Numbered from the stretch's first letter, positions 1-9,651 are shown. The stretch: DNA of 64,000 nucleotides from Candidatus Obscuribacterales bacterium (GCA_021732085.1 JAKFVQ010000018.1:1-64000), one strand, 5' to 3'. The notes: generated by a model not told the origin, from the letters alone. Numbers and translations are program-made.

Positions 1-112
1 CAGCCTGCCTGGTCGCTGACGGCAGCTCAGACAACGATTTTATGATTTCAAATCGCTTTCTGGCGTTTTCCCACTGCAATTCTGACAAGTTCAAGATTCC
101 GGAGTCTTTCAT
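1..112 (-). CDS. Transposase N-terminus, TniA/Mu-like, cut by window edge
   Basis: The first 37 codons of a gene running off the left edge. The product begins MKDSGILNLSELQWENARKR, the amphipathic leader that precedes the helix-turn-helix of TniA/Mu-type DDE transposases. The ATG (112-110) has a GAGGA ribosome site about 8 bases upstream. The gene faces inward from a transposon end at 262 that carries several copies of a transposase-binding-like motif, which supports the family call independently. Catalytic residues lie outside the window, so activity cannot be judged. Confidence 0.6.
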   Translation of the reverse strand, partial: MKDSGILNLSELQWENARKRFEIIKSLSELPSATRQA

Positions 113-262
113 ATTCACATTCCTCGGGTAGCTGGTGAATAGCACTTCTGAACAAATTGCTACCCGGGTGAAGAGCACTTCTGAACAATTATTGTGTCAG
201 AAGTCGAATTCACCAGCCCTTGAATTCGGGATTCCTGGTGAAGAGAACTTCTGAAAATGACA
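113..262. mobile_element. Terminal region of a Tn402/Tn5053-like transposon
   Basis: Read on the minus strand the element begins at 262 with TGTCATTTTCAGAAG, which matches from memory the terminal inverted repeat of Tn402/Tn5053-class elements (the class 1 integron ends). A motif of the form GGTGAAnnnnACTTCTGA occurs at 134-155, 167-188 and 237-254, plus one copy in the opposite orientation at 197-214. Multiple subterminal repeats bound by the transposase are typical of Tn402, Tn7 and Mu relatives. Family members usually make a 5-bp target duplication, which here would be the CCGAG at 263-267. The other end lies outside the window. Confidence 0.65.
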
Positions 263-466
263 CCGAGCCTCGGAAATCTTAAAAATCCCGCTTTAGCGTG
301 TGAGCTATCAGACGCACCAATTGCTCCTGGTGTGATTGAATATTCGCCCCTCTGTGACGAGACCGGACGAGCTCGAGGCTACGCCATACGCGTAGGCAGG
401 CAGGACGGAACGGCCGTCAGAGCTGTTGGTGGAAAAGTGCTGATTTTGAGCAATATAAACGAATGA
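257..466 (+). pseudogene. Possible gene remnant beside the transposon end
   Basis: An open frame of 69 codons whose only ATG lies inside the transposon terminus (257-259) and which continues into flanking DNA. The peptide (for example CDETGRARGYAIRVGRQDG) is not one I recognise. Because the frame enters from the element, it may be the 3' part of a gene interrupted by the insertion. It could equally be a chance open frame. Nothing else is seen up to the adhesin stop at 564. Confidence 0.25.
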
Positions 467-563
467 CAGTAATCATTAAGTTCAAATCGAGCCGCAGGCT
501 CCGGTATACAGCTGGCTGGGAAAACTCAGTGTTTTAGAAGCTATAAGTTTGATGTGATTTAGT

Positions 564-3500
564 CTACCTATAAGGTCCCAGGCGACTGCCGACAAGCGAA
601 AAGATGGCTGCGTTCTTCAGGATTTGTGTAATTGCTCGTCGCTCGGCGTTTTGGGCAGAAGCTTGTAGAGATTTCAATTTCGAAATTGAGGAGATGGCCG
701 ATGTCCAGGAGAACTGTGCGGATCGCATAAGTATCTCGTTATTTGAAAACAGTTTCTCTTCTTGTCTGAACGCGATTTGATTGCTTCCGGTGTGCTCTAC
801 TTGTCCGTTGCTGCTATTTACGAGGATCGCTTGTCCCACTTCGAATTTCGTTGATCTGTTGCCAGCCGTTATCGTTGGTGAGTTGTAAAACTCATCGTGC
901 AAGTTGAGCACGTTTAGCGAATCGCTATCTACCATCATGAAAACGATGTTTCCTGGATTTAGTTCAACAGTCCCGAGTTTTGTATTGATCATGATTTTTT
1001 CCTGAGCGATAAACAAGACGTTTCCGTCATTAATGGTAAGTGCACCATTGGCTCCCTGCCGTGCATTGATTCCTTGCGCTGCCAGAGCGGTTGCGTCCGG
1101 TCTGAATGCTAGTGCAGCCGAGATTCCTTTTTGCTCAGCCGGAGTGTCGTTCGGGAAATTTCGGATCGTTGTCCGGAGAGCTTCCGGCGTTTGGTCTGTG
1201 GGAATGATTGTGGTGTTAGCAAGAATGCTGGGTGCATTAACGGTGAGTTCCGCCGGTCTATTCACATTCACCTCTATTACTGGCGGCTTTGGCGGCAGTG
1301 GCGCTCGACCGACTGAGATTGTGTTCCCAATCAAAGTTCCGCCCAGGTTCGCCGTAATGCTTCCGTAAGTGAAATCAGTACTTGCTGGAAAAATTGCAGC
1401 GTTGATTGGGAGTCCCGTCGAGGGATCTAGATTACCGAAAGCAACTGTCCCACCGGCATGCACGTTGCCGCTGCCCGTGAGATTCACGCCACCTTCGAAG
1501 AATGAGTTGAAGCCGACAATGCCGCTGTTATCCCCTGTATTTCGCGCAATCATATCGCCATCGACGATGGCGTTGAGTGTTTGCAGAGGGATGCCGGAAA
1601 TCTGTAATATGCCACCGCTTCCGGTGCTACCATTTGCGCTAACGGTGCTCCCTGATTTCAATTCAAAGCCGGAGCTGCTAGCAAGGTTCACCCTTCCGCC
1701 GGTGCTTCCATTGGCAGTAAGTGAACCAGCAAAGCCATTGCAAGTTGAACAGCCGACGGTCAGGCGATTCGTCGTATCAGCCGATTGCGCATTAATGGTT
1801 CCACCTATTCCGATGTCGCTTGAGACTGAGATGCTTGAAGTATCGGGATTCAATCCGTAGATACCAAGGAGTTTTCCTTGAAGCGTAACTTGTCCACCAT
1901 TTCCGCCGATACTGCTTGCAAAAATCCCCCCACTTCCGCAATTGCATTGAGCAATGTTTCCCTGTGTGAGAACGGTTATGTTGCCTCCACTTGAGCCGCT
2001 CGTCCCTTTAGCACTCAATGCTCCATTGATGAATATCCCATTTTTCGACAACAGTATTATGTTGCCTGCGCGAGCTCCGGCACCTGCCGCACTGTCGCTG
2101 ATGAAGTCAACCGATGGTGGTGAAGCCGCCGTTGTAATTGCGCCGCCTGCTGCCTGTATGTAGATATTTCCTCCTGATCTTGTCAGTGAGGAAGTGTTGA
2201 TGCTTTCAAGAATGTCGATGTTTCCGTTTTGAGTAATGAGGCTTAGCGAACCCGGTTTTGCCAGCGTGTGGAAGCCACCAAGAAGAGTGCCGATATTGAT
2301 ATTCGCCGAGTAGAGTTCACCATTTCCATCCACCCTTGTAGCCTGATTTGCCGATAACGTTCCAGCTCCGCTGACTGTGATGGATGTACCTTTGGCCGGA
2401 TTGAAATCTATCAAGCCGTTCTTGGCGGCACTATCGGAAATGATCTGCGAGGACGCTCCTAAAAGAACTTGAAGTGAACCGCTCGGTGCTTGAAAGAATG
2501 TGCGTGCGCCGCCCACTCCGGTAAGCTTCATCGTTCCGTTATTAACGATGTTCGGAGCTGCAAGGGCTAGTACTGTTCCTGTTATGTCGATTGTGGAATT
2601 GTTGGTAAATGTGCCGTACATCGCATGGAAGTCGGCCAACGGTGCCGATACGGTTCCATTAAATGTGATGCTGTTGGTGGTGGCGTACTGCAGCGGTCCA
2701 GCCTTTGCAGTGGCCCCACTTGAGACAAAATTGCTGATGCTTGTAACAACTGTCGAAGCACCTGAATTTGAAGTCAGGGTTGTGCTCGCTCCGGCTATAC
2801 CCGCCGCGACTGCAATCTTTCCTCCAGCCTCTAGTGTAATGTTTGGCGCAAGCAGCGCCGGAGTCTGGACTACAGCGACCTGCTTCCCGTTTGGCACATA
2901 AGCCACGGGATTGCTTCCGACAAATCCGGCGTAGGCTCCACTAACCTGGCTATTCACGTTTAAGGGAATGCTTTGATGAACACTAGAGGTCAGTGTTTGA
3001 ACAAGTGATAGCTGCGCGCTAGCCGGGTCCGTCATATAGGCATAAGCACCGTTTGGTGTTATCGCTAGTGCATTGACCTGGTTTCCATTTGGTATCGGAA
3101 TGTTGGTGATTGGTGCTCCAATCAATGAGACGCCTTGAAGAACGCCGGACTGTGCCGCCGCGACAAATAGTTTTGTGCCGCACGGACATGGTCCAATTGA
3201 TGTGGGCACCGCTGCTAGTGCTACCGTGGCCAACGATTTGTTGTTGAGCATGTCGAATCCGAACAGCGTATTATTGCTGTCCAGCGCGGCATAGATAGTC
3301 GAGTTCGCCGCATTGTAAATCACTGAAACTGGCGATCCTCCCGTTGGGATCACTTGAGTTGTCTGTAGAGTTATCGGATCGTGCACCGCGATCGTGTTCG
3401 AGTTTTGATTCGCGACAAATACCTGCTTGCCGTCGCTGCTAAGTGCAATTGAACTTGGTCTGTTGCCTGTTGGCGCTGGAGCGGCCAATTCGGCTAGAGT

Positions 3501-5495
3501 ATTTGCATCGTAAACATGCAGCAGGTTCAAATTCGCATCGGCCACATAGACTCTCAATCCATCTGGGCTGATCGCGATCGACAGCGGAGAGCTTCCCGGT
3601 AATGGGCTTACTATTGTCGTGCCTACAACTGTGTTTGAAGCGGTGCTTATTTTCGTGAGGATGCTATCCACCGAATCCACGGTGTAGACGAAGGTGCCGG
3701 TGTGGTTTATCACGGTGGCATTTGGTTGATTCCCTGCGGTCGTGATTTGGGCAATGACGCCGGATACAGATTCGATGTTGCCGCCTGTTGTGATGTGAAT
3801 CGCACTGCCGTAAACATTGTGGTGCAGATTGATGCTTGAAGCGCTAACAAGACCAGCCGTGAATGAGTTTTTCGAGCTGATTTCTCCGTTGACGCCGAAT
3901 TGAATGCTTTTGCCGTCGCTCGAAGATGGCTGGGCTGCTGCAATGCGGATGGCTCCTGCCGTGGCGGTGCTGCTTCCTCTTGCATCAAGTTCGCCAATGA
4001 CGTTGTTGCCTGTTTGAGCTCCGGCAAATATGCTTATGTTTCCTGCCGTACCTGATGCGCTTGAACTGACGATTCGAGTACCGCTTGTTGTTGGCGTCGG
4101 GCTCGCCATCTTTATCAATCCGCCCGTCGCCGCTCCATCATTGAATGCTGCAAGGACTATGTTGCCGCCTGCGCATCCAAGGCAAGTCGATGAACTAGAG
4201 ATTGTCAAATTCGGGCTCGCAGAAAGGTCAATCTGTCCGCCCACGCCTGGGGCTGTCATATCTATGGACACAGGCGTTGTTGCTGCGCCAGTTATCGGCG
4301 GTGTCGTGACGATTGAATTTGTAGGACCAACGCCAGCTGTGATATTGGCACCGGCTACCATGTAAATGTTGTGTCCCTGTCCGGTGCCACCAGTAGTGGT
4401 GATAAGGCTTACGGCATTCGTCGTTTTGATATTCTGCGCAGCAATTATAGAAAGTGCCGCGCCGACCTGAATGTTGCCGCTGATCGTGATATCGCCAGTA
4501 TTATTAAAGTAAGTCGGATCGCCGGAGATTTGCAGGTTGCCGAGCGTCAGGTTCTGGTCTTGTACGCTCAAAGACGCGCAAGAGCCGATTGTATTGACGA
4601 TGCCATTTATTGACGATAGATGCGCGACAATATTTCCATCGCCGTTATTTAGGTTGAGTTCCCGACAAACAATATTGCCTCCGTCGATGTTCAGCTCGGA
4701 CGTTCCCGCATACATTAGGTCGCGAATATTGATCGAGCCGTTTTGCGCTGTAAGAACTCCCGAGTTATTGTTGATTTGGATATTGCCGAGAATCGAAGCC
4801 AGAGCGTTCTGCCAAAGCGAGCTTGCGATGCTGCCAGCCGCGGCACTCGCGATATTTATATTTCCGAGTGCTGATACAATTTGCCCCTGGTTTTGAATGT
4901 TAGCTATCTGCAAGTTCACGTTTTGAACAGCGGAAAGTATTTGGCTGTTGGCTAGTGACGCCGCGCTCATATTCAGATTCGATTGACTTACAATCGAGCC
5001 ATTGTTGATGATCTGTCCCGCCGCTACAATGCTGAGGTCTCCAGTCGCGGAAATGTTGCCGTGATTGACGAAATTGGACGCTGAACTTAATACCAAATTG
5101 CTAATCGGAAAGAAACCGCTAATGTTCAATGGAGCCGCAGACGTGAACATGTTAGCTGCCGCTTGGTTCAAGATTGCAGTCGAGAAGACTGATGCGGACG
5201 TAATTGCCGGATTGGAGCTTGCAAAAACAAGCGTACCGCTATTAAGCAGGTCGCCGATTCTGACGTTCTGACTGTTCGCAAAATCGATTACGGTTGTACT
5301 GTTGGAACTGAGATTGAGCGCGCTGTTTTGGTTCAAGGCGCTAGCATCAACGATTGCTGCTGCACCGGGTATTGAATTTTGCGGCGCTACGTTCGAACTT
5401 GGCTCTAAATCACTGGCGCTGACGGACATGCTCTGACTGCAGAGAAACAATAAGCTCTGGACCGAAAACAACAAAGATAGAAACTTAGGTCGCAC
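564..5495 (-). CDS. Giant secreted haemagglutinin-like adhesin with embedded beta-propeller
   Basis: A 1643-residue exported protein. Residues 1-27 form a signal peptide. Most of the chain is Asn/Ser/Gly-rich repetitive beta-helix sequence (phrases such as GNINIAS, SGNIQVG, NNGTM), as in filamentous haemagglutinin-type adhesins. Residues about 625-880 switch to YVTN/NHL-type propeller repeats (SPDGLRVYVADANLN, SSDGKQVFVANQNSN). The C-terminal part (about 1490-1600) resembles FecR-like sensor sequence. Four short cysteine motifs (CLGC, CPCG, CNCG, CSTC) are spaced through the chain and could form local disulphides or bind metal. It lies 132 bp downstream of a membrane kinase on the same strand. 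Adhesion is inferred from architecture; the ligand is unknown. Confidence 0.75.
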   Translation of the reverse strand: MRPKFLSLLFSVQSLLFLCSQSMSVSASDLEPSSNVAPQNSIPGAAAIVDASALNQNSALNLSSNSTTVIDFANSQNVRIGDLLNSGTLVFASSNPAITSASVFSTAILNQAAANMFTSAAPLNISGFFPISNLVLSSASNFVNHGNISATGDLSIVAAGQIINNGSIVSQSNLNMSAASLANSQILSAVQNVNLQIANIQNQGQIVSALGNINIASAAAGSIASSLWQNALASILGNIQINNNSGVLTAQNGSINIRDLMYAGTSELNIDGGNIVCRELNLNNGDGNIVAHLSSINGIVNTIGSCASLSVQDQNLTLGNLQISGDPTYFNNTGDITISGNIQVGAALSIIAAQNIKTTNAVSLITTTGGTGQGHNIYMVAGANITAGVGPTNSIVTTPPITGAATTPVSIDMTAPGVGGQIDLSASPNLTISSSSTCLGCAGGNIVLAAFNDGAATGGLIKMASPTPTTSGTRIVSSSASGTAGNISIFAGAQTGNNVIGELDARGSSTATAGAIRIAAAQPSSSDGKSIQFGVNGEISSKNSFTAGLVSASSINLHHNVYGSAIHITTGGNIESVSGVIAQITTAGNQPNATVINHTGTFVYTVDSVDSILTKISTASNTVVGTTIVSPLPGSSPLSIAISPDGLRVYVADANLNLLHVYDANTLAELAAPAPTGNRPSSIALSSDGKQVFVANQNSNTIAVHDPITLQTTQVIPTGGSPVSVIYNAANSTIYAALDSNNTLFGFDMLNNKSLATVALAAVPTSIGPCPCGTKLFVAAAQSGVLQGVSLIGAPITNIPIPNGNQVNALAITPNGAYAYMTDPASAQLSLVQTLTSSVHQSIPLNVNSQVSGAYAGFVGSNPVAYVPNGKQVAVVQTPALLAPNITLEAGGKIAVAAGIAGASTTLTSNSGASTVVTSISNFVSSGATAKAGPLQYATTNSITFNGTVSAPLADFHAMYGTFTNNSTIDITGTVLALAAPNIVNNGTMKLTGVGGARTFFQAPSGSLQVLLGASSQIISDSAAKNGLIDFNPAKGTSITVSGAGTLSANQATRVDGNGELYSANINIGTLLGGFHTLAKPGSLSLITQNGNIDILESINTSSLTRSGGNIYIQAAGGAITTAASPPSVDFISDSAAGAGARAGNIILLSKNGIFINGALSAKGTSGSSGGNITVLTQGNIAQCNCGSGGIFASSIGGNGGQVTLQGKLLGIYGLNPDTSSISVSSDIGIGGTINAQSADTTNRLTVGCSTCNGFAGSLTANGSTGGRVNLASSSGFELKSGSTVSANGSTGSGGILQISGIPLQTLNAIVDGDMIARNTGDNSGIVGFNSFFEGGVNLTGSGNVHAGGTVAFGNLDPSTGLPINAAIFPASTDFTYGSITANLGGTLIGNTISVGRAPLPPKPPVIEVNVNRPAELTVNAPSILANTTIIPTDQTPEALRTTIRNFPNDTPAEQKGISAALAFRPDATALAAQGINARQGANGALTINDGNVLFIAQEKIMINTKLGTVELNPGNIVFMMVDSDSLNVLNLHDEFYNSPTITAGNRSTKFEVGQAILVNSSNGQVEHTGSNQIAFRQEEKLFSNNEILMRSAQFSWTSAISSISKLKSLQASAQNAERRAITQILKNAAIFSLVGSRLGPYR

Positions 5496-5627
5496 TTATG
5501 TCTTAATTCCCGGAATTCCTCGGGCACCTAGCCGGCTGCCCAACGCCAAGGGCAATGATAGCGAAAAAAGCAGGACCAGGCTACTGTCAAGCTGTTTTTC
5601 TCAGCTTATATGATCAATGATCAAGGG

Positions 5628-7868
5628 TTACTTCAAGCATTCATGTGCTAATGCCAGAAACTCAATATTGACCTTCATTGGCTTCTTCAAGTCCGCGACG
5701 CGCTCTTCAATCGAGCTGAGAATTTTGCGGGCTTCATCTTTCTTTCCTTGCTTAGCCAATGCTGCTGCTTTCAACAGCCACAGATCTGCGTCCCTTTTAT
5801 AGATGCTGAGCAAGGCATCTGTTTCTATCAGACTTTCCTCAACCTTGCCGGCTTTGCACAAGAAATATGCATGGTAAAACTTCGGAATTGGATTGCTGGG
5901 TTCTAAGAGACCTGCTTGTTTGCTGTCATTGAGCGCCGATTCATGATTACCTAGTCCCATGTGTGCGCGCGCTCTGTCCAAAAATATCGCGGGATTTTTT
6001 CGTCCAAGATTGATTGCGTCTGTGAAATCTTCGACCGCTTTGTCGTGCCGTTTGGTTAGAAGGTGAATCCGCCCACGCAAATCGTGTGCGCGGTCGGATT
6101 TCGGATCGGCCTTCAAGACGGAGTTGACATCATCGTAAGCCTTTTCATAGTCACGCAGTGAAATCATAATCTCCGCGCGATTGAGATGGGCGCCCTTATT
6201 CTCTGGTTGCAGCTTCAGAACAGCTTTTGTATCTGCTAGCGCCGCTTCGTGTTTACCCATTACAAAGTATGCATTCGAGCGATTGTTTAGCGCAGCCAAT
6301 CGCAACGATGATAATGTATCGGGAAGGGAATGGAGCAGCTTTGAATAATCCTCCACAGCCTCAACTAAGCGACCAAGTTTTGCTTTTGCTGCCGCCGCAA
6401 TGAACATTGCTTCGTCTTCCCGCGGATCAATTTCAAGAGCCTGATTGGCATATTTAATTGCGGATTGATGATCGCCAGTCTCATAAAAACAAGTGGCGGC
6501 CTTGTACATCGCTTTTGTATTCTTCGGATCAAGTTTGGCGGCGTGTGTGTAATCGTAGAGTGCTTGCTGATAGGACTTGTTTTGGAAGTATTTTTCTGCG
6601 CGTGCAAAATATAATTTCGCGCTTGAGGGACTTTCGGGAGCTGCATTTATTTCCTGATTCAGCCTTTCAAATCCAGCTTCTTCGCGAGGAAGATTCAAGA
6701 GCCAGACCAAGCCCAAAATACATGGCAGAGTAAAGATCATTGTCAAAAACCATTTGTATTGAGCCGTCTTGATTCTCGGCACCAGAAAATCCGGCGATTG
6801 TCCTGTCGCGGCTTTGTGTAATTCCGCCTTTAATTCTGCCGCGCTCGAATATCTGCGTTCAGGTGATTTCTCCAGGCATCTATAAATGATGTTCTGGATA
6901 TGAGACGGAACAGATGGCGGTAAATCTGGCGGCTCATCTTCTTGATGTTGGCGGATGATTTCCATCCGATTGTTGCCCATAAATGGAGGGCGTCCAGCGA
7001 ATGCTTCAAAGAGCACGCAGCCAAGCGAATAAATGTCGGAGCTGGGTGATGCCGGGAAGCCATTAAACTGCTCGGGACTCATGTAGCGAACAGTACCGAC
7101 AAGCTCGCCAGTTTGCGTTAAGCGAGAGTCTTGCATCGAATCCAATACTTTCGATATGCCAAAATCGAGGAGGTAGGCTCTTAGCGATTCCTTTGGCGAA
7201 CTGGCTGTGTCGCCACCGTGCTCGCTTGCACTTGCGATCTTTTCGCGTTTAACTAATATGTTGGATGGTTTGATATCGCGATGGATAATTTTGTTTTGGT
7301 GCGCGTGTTCGAGGGCGTCGCAAATTTGCTCTGCCACCACACAAAGTTCTTCCGCCGTAAGTTCCTTTTGCCCGATCAGCTTACTGAGCGAGTCCCCTTC
7401 TGCAAAATCCATCACTATAAAAGGAGTGTTTTCGGCGACGCCGAATTCTCGTAACGCCGGTATATTTGGATGGTTTAGCTTAACTACAGTTTGAGCTTCT
7501 TGCTGGAAGCGCCGTAAAGTTGCCTCGTCATGCCCAATTATGTTGTCTTGCAAAAACTTGATGGCGACCTGTCTCTTTAGCAACGTGTGGTATGCCTTAT
7601 AGACTTTTCCCATGCCGCCAAGACCGATGAAATCAATTATCTGGTAATGCCCGGCGATGGTGGCGTTTATGAGCTTGTCCTCCTTGCCGCTCTGTTCGCG
7701 CGCTTGGCCGGGCTCGTGGTCTTTGGTATCACCCAGCGTGTTCACATTGCTTGCAGGCGCGGCCGCATTCGATTCAGGCTTCAAGATTACAGTTGAATCT
7801 TGCTCTTCCAGCTTTAGATTCTCGTCGCCGTCTTTTATATCTGTTTTGTTGGGTTTACTTGGATCCAA
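5628..7868 (-). CDS. PknB-type Ser/Thr protein kinase with membrane segment and TPR tail
   Basis: Predicted membrane kinase of 746 residues. A charged leader (1-70) precedes a complete kinase domain: glycine loop GLGGMG (82-87), ATP lysine in VAIKFL (K104), catalytic HRDIKPSN (196-203), DFG (235-237) and MSPEQ (263-267). One membrane helix (about 373-393) is followed by roughly nine TPR units (405-720), which would lie outside the membrane and act as a sensor or docking surface. The start appears to be TTG at 7868, with AGGA nine bases upstream and no in-frame ATG before the kinase domain. The adhesin follows on the same strand, so the kinase may regulate it. That link is inference. Confidence 0.9.
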   Translation of the reverse strand: MDPSKPNKTDIKDGDENLKLEEQDSTVILKPESNAAAPASNVNTLGDTKDHEPGQAREQSGKEDKLINATIAGHYQIIDFIGLGGMGKVYKAYHTLLKRQVAIKFLQDNIIGHDEATLRRFQQEAQTVVKLNHPNIPALREFGVAENTPFIVMDFAEGDSLSKLIGQKELTAEELCVVAEQICDALEHAHQNKIIHRDIKPSNILVKREKIASASEHGGDTASSPKESLRAYLLDFGISKVLDSMQDSRLTQTGELVGTVRYMSPEQFNGFPASPSSDIYSLGCVLFEAFAGRPPFMGNNRMEIIRQHQEDEPPDLPPSVPSHIQNIIYRCLEKSPERRYSSAAELKAELHKAATGQSPDFLVPRIKTAQYKWFLTMIFTLPCILGLVWLLNLPREEAGFERLNQEINAAPESPSSAKLYFARAEKYFQNKSYQQALYDYTHAAKLDPKNTKAMYKAATCFYETGDHQSAIKYANQALEIDPREDEAMFIAAAAKAKLGRLVEAVEDYSKLLHSLPDTLSSLRLAALNNRSNAYFVMGKHEAALADTKAVLKLQPENKGAHLNRAEIMISLRDYEKAYDDVNSVLKADPKSDRAHDLRGRIHLLTKRHDKAVEDFTDAINLGRKNPAIFLDRARAHMGLGNHESALNDSKQAGLLEPSNPIPKFYHAYFLCKAGKVEESLIETDALLSIYKRDADLWLLKAAALAKQGKKDEARKILSSIEERVADLKKPMKVNIEFLALAHECLK

Positions 7869-7975
7869 CGTCGCTTGTCCTGCAATTGAAGTGGCGGGAA
7901 TGTCTATTCTCTTTACTACTTCTTAATCGTCTTGTGCCATTATACGTATCAGATGACTTATCTCCTAATTGCCCC

Positions 7976-8539
7976 ATGCACGAGCTTCCAATCATTCCCA
8001 TCCTCGCTTTCTGGGCTGTAACCGGTGCCATAGTTTATGCTGCCAAATCCGTAAGCCGACCGAAGCCGGACCAGGATGAGGACTCTGAGAGAAGCGACTC
8101 GGAGTTGCTCACTGTCATGTTCAAAGGAATGCTGCCGGATAGCATCGCCGCTAAGCTTGGAGGAAAAAATCCTGCGTCAGCGAAAAAGAAAAGGAAGAAG
8201 CTAGCCTCTACCGCTGCTGCAGCTGGAGGGCAGACTGACGATGCTGCTAAAGTGAATTCCTGCCAGCAGTACATGCAGTGTGCCATCGATCAGAAAGCTC
8301 AGGCTGAGAGTGCTGCTAGTCGGGCGAATTCGGGGACGCGTGACTCTAGGTTGAGCGCGGCTTCGCAGGCGCAGTACCATGCAGATGCGGCGCGGAATTG
8401 GGCGGACAAAACCGCGAGCACTGCATATGGTGCCAGCTCTCTTGCGCAGGATGCGGCTGCTAGAGCTCGCGATGCGGCTAATAGAGCGCAGGAAGCAGCG
8501 AATCGGGCGCGTTACAGCGCGGAGACGTTTCGACAGTAA
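7976..8539 (+). CDS. Membrane-anchored alanine-rich coiled-coil protein
   Basis: A 187-residue protein starting at the ATG at 7976. The frame stays open further upstream but would overlap the divergent kinase gene. The N-terminus (IIPILAFWAVTGAIVYAA) is a single hydrophobic anchor. A Lys/Asp-rich middle follows, then a C-terminal tract of Ala-x-x-Ala heptads such as RARDAANRAQEAANRARYSA, which should form a long amphipathic helix or coiled coil. No enzyme motif is visible. It may be a structural envelope protein. It is divergently arranged with the kinase across 107 bp, so the two may share regulatory sequence. Confidence 0.6.
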   Translation: MHELPIIPILAFWAVTGAIVYAAKSVSRPKPDQDEDSERSDSELLTVMFKGMLPDSIAAKLGGKNPASAKKKRKKLASTAAAAGGQTDDAAKVNSCQQYMQCAIDQKAQAESAASRANSGTRDSRLSAASQAQYHADAARNWADKTASTAYGASSLAQDAAARARDAANRAQEAANRARYSAETFRQ

Positions 8540-8572
8540 TTGCTTAATGGACGTGTGCTTGATCGTAGCAAA

Positions 8573-8599
8573 GATGCCGGCCAGATGCCAGCGGTCCCA
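8573..8599. repeat. Dispersed palindromic repeat copy (GCCGGC type)
   Basis: Short palindromic element GATGCCGGCCAGATGCCAGC followed by GGTCCCA, between two convergent genes. It matches the copy at 50790-50806 and shares the terminal (C/G)TCCCA with the other repeat copies in this window. Confidence 0.5.
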
Positions 8600-8600
8600 T

Positions 8601-9068
8601 TTACAGTTCGCTTTGGGTTAGCTCTTCGATTATCTTCCAGGTGGTTTTGCCGTTGGCGCTGCTTGGTGCTACGACAAGTTCGAATGGGGCGGAGTATTTT
8701 TTCAGTAAGCTGTGGCGCGTGCCTTTGATTCTGACATTGGCTCCATCGCGGGTGTATGTCATGGCGCTGTAGTTGTTCATGTCGTTGCGAATTTTGGCGA
8801 CCGGCAACCCTGCGCGCAAAACCTGCTTGTAGTCGTTGCCACTCCATGTAATGGTTTTAGTCTGTCCATCCTGGTAAACCCGGACGTCTTTAATGATTGC
8901 GTTGGGAGCGAAAAGTTCACCTAATGACGGGTCGAAAGCTCGTTCCATTTCCGTATATTGCTTGAACAACCGCTGAGCTTCAACTACCGCATCCTCAGCC
9001 AAAACTTTGCTGATACCGCAAAGAAGCAGCGCCACAGACAACATGCTCATTGCCAGAGCTCTCTTCAC
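8601..9068 (-). CDS. Exported NTF2-like small protein
   Basis: A 155-residue protein with a clear signal peptide ending in SKVLA-ED (residues 1-25). The mature part (FKQYTEMERAFDPSLGELFA, later KGTRHSLLKKYSAPFELVV and TTWKIIEE) has the helix-then-curved-sheet pattern of SnoaL/NTF2-like domains, which often bind small ligands or act as accessory subunits. The start is GTG at 9068, overlapping the stop of the preceding gene in the sequence GTGA, so translation is coupled. An internal ATG seven codons in could also serve. Family assignment is by pattern only. Confidence 0.65.
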   Translation of the reverse strand: MKRALAMSMLSVALLLCGISKVLAEDAVVEAQRLFKQYTEMERAFDPSLGELFAPNAIIKDVRVYQDGQTKTITWSGNDYKQVLRAGLPVAKIRNDMNNYSAMTYTRDGANVRIKGTRHSLLKKYSAPFELVVAPSSANGKTTWKIIEELTQSEL

Positions 9069-9538
9069 TTGCGATTCTCCTTAGCCTCAAATTCCTTTTC
9101 AATGAGTGCGCGAAGTGATGTGCATGCTTGGCTGAGACTCTTTGATAAGTACTCGACATCCTTGCGAGATACACCATTGCCACCATCTGAACTCAACTCT
9201 TTGATGCTGAAAAAGTATTTGCGCAGAAGCTGAAGCATCAACACATCTTTTTTGTCGAGGTGAAGTTGTGGCTTTGCAATTGCGTTTTCTATCTCGGTGA
9301 TCGTGATGATTCCATCGCTTGGGTTGGCATCAATATCATTGAAGCGAGCAAGCAGCCTGTAAGCAAAGTCATCGGCAATTACGTTTTGCGTAATATGTTG
9401 CCCGGACTTCTTCAGGTCCTCTTTCATTTTGGTTTCGTTTTCAAAGCTGACGCCATAAATTTGACTTAGATAATCGCGGAGCCATTCCTTGGACGCTTTG
9501 TCCGCTGCTTTCTGTTGATTGCCCGATTCGTCAGCCAC
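9065..9538 (-). CDS. EF-hand-like calcium-binding protein, coupled to NTF2-like gene
   Basis: A 157-residue helical protein starting at GTG 9538 with no signal peptide. Residues 66-82 (RFNDIDANPSDGIITITEI) resemble an EF-hand loop and exiting helix with Asp at the first and third positions, though spacing is longer than the canonical 12. A second, poorer loop lies at 116-126 (SSDGGNGVSRK). The gene ends in GTGA, shared with the start of the exported NTF2-like protein, so the two are made together. Calcium binding is plausible but not certain because both loops deviate from consensus. Confidence 0.55.
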   Translation of the reverse strand: MADESGNQQKAADKASKEWLRDYLSQIYGVSFENETKMKEDLKKSGQHITQNVIADDFAYRLLARFNDIDANPSDGIITITEIENAIAKPQLHLDKKDVLMLQLLRKYFFSIKELSSDGGNGVSRKDVEYLSKSLSQACTSLRALIEKEFEAKENRK

Positions 9539-9651
9539 TTTGTTTTCTCCGCTGTCTTTGGAAGAGCTTGATCATATCTCAGAATCAACTAATAGTTGCA
9601 TAGAATTGCAGCATTTGTTTATTTGGCTATGTTTCTTTCGACGCCGGCGAC

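Noticed and set aside
5585-5610. AAGCTG/CAGCTT hairpin after the kinase as a terminator
   Set aside because: The stem is only 6 bp and the T-run is in the loop, not after the stem.
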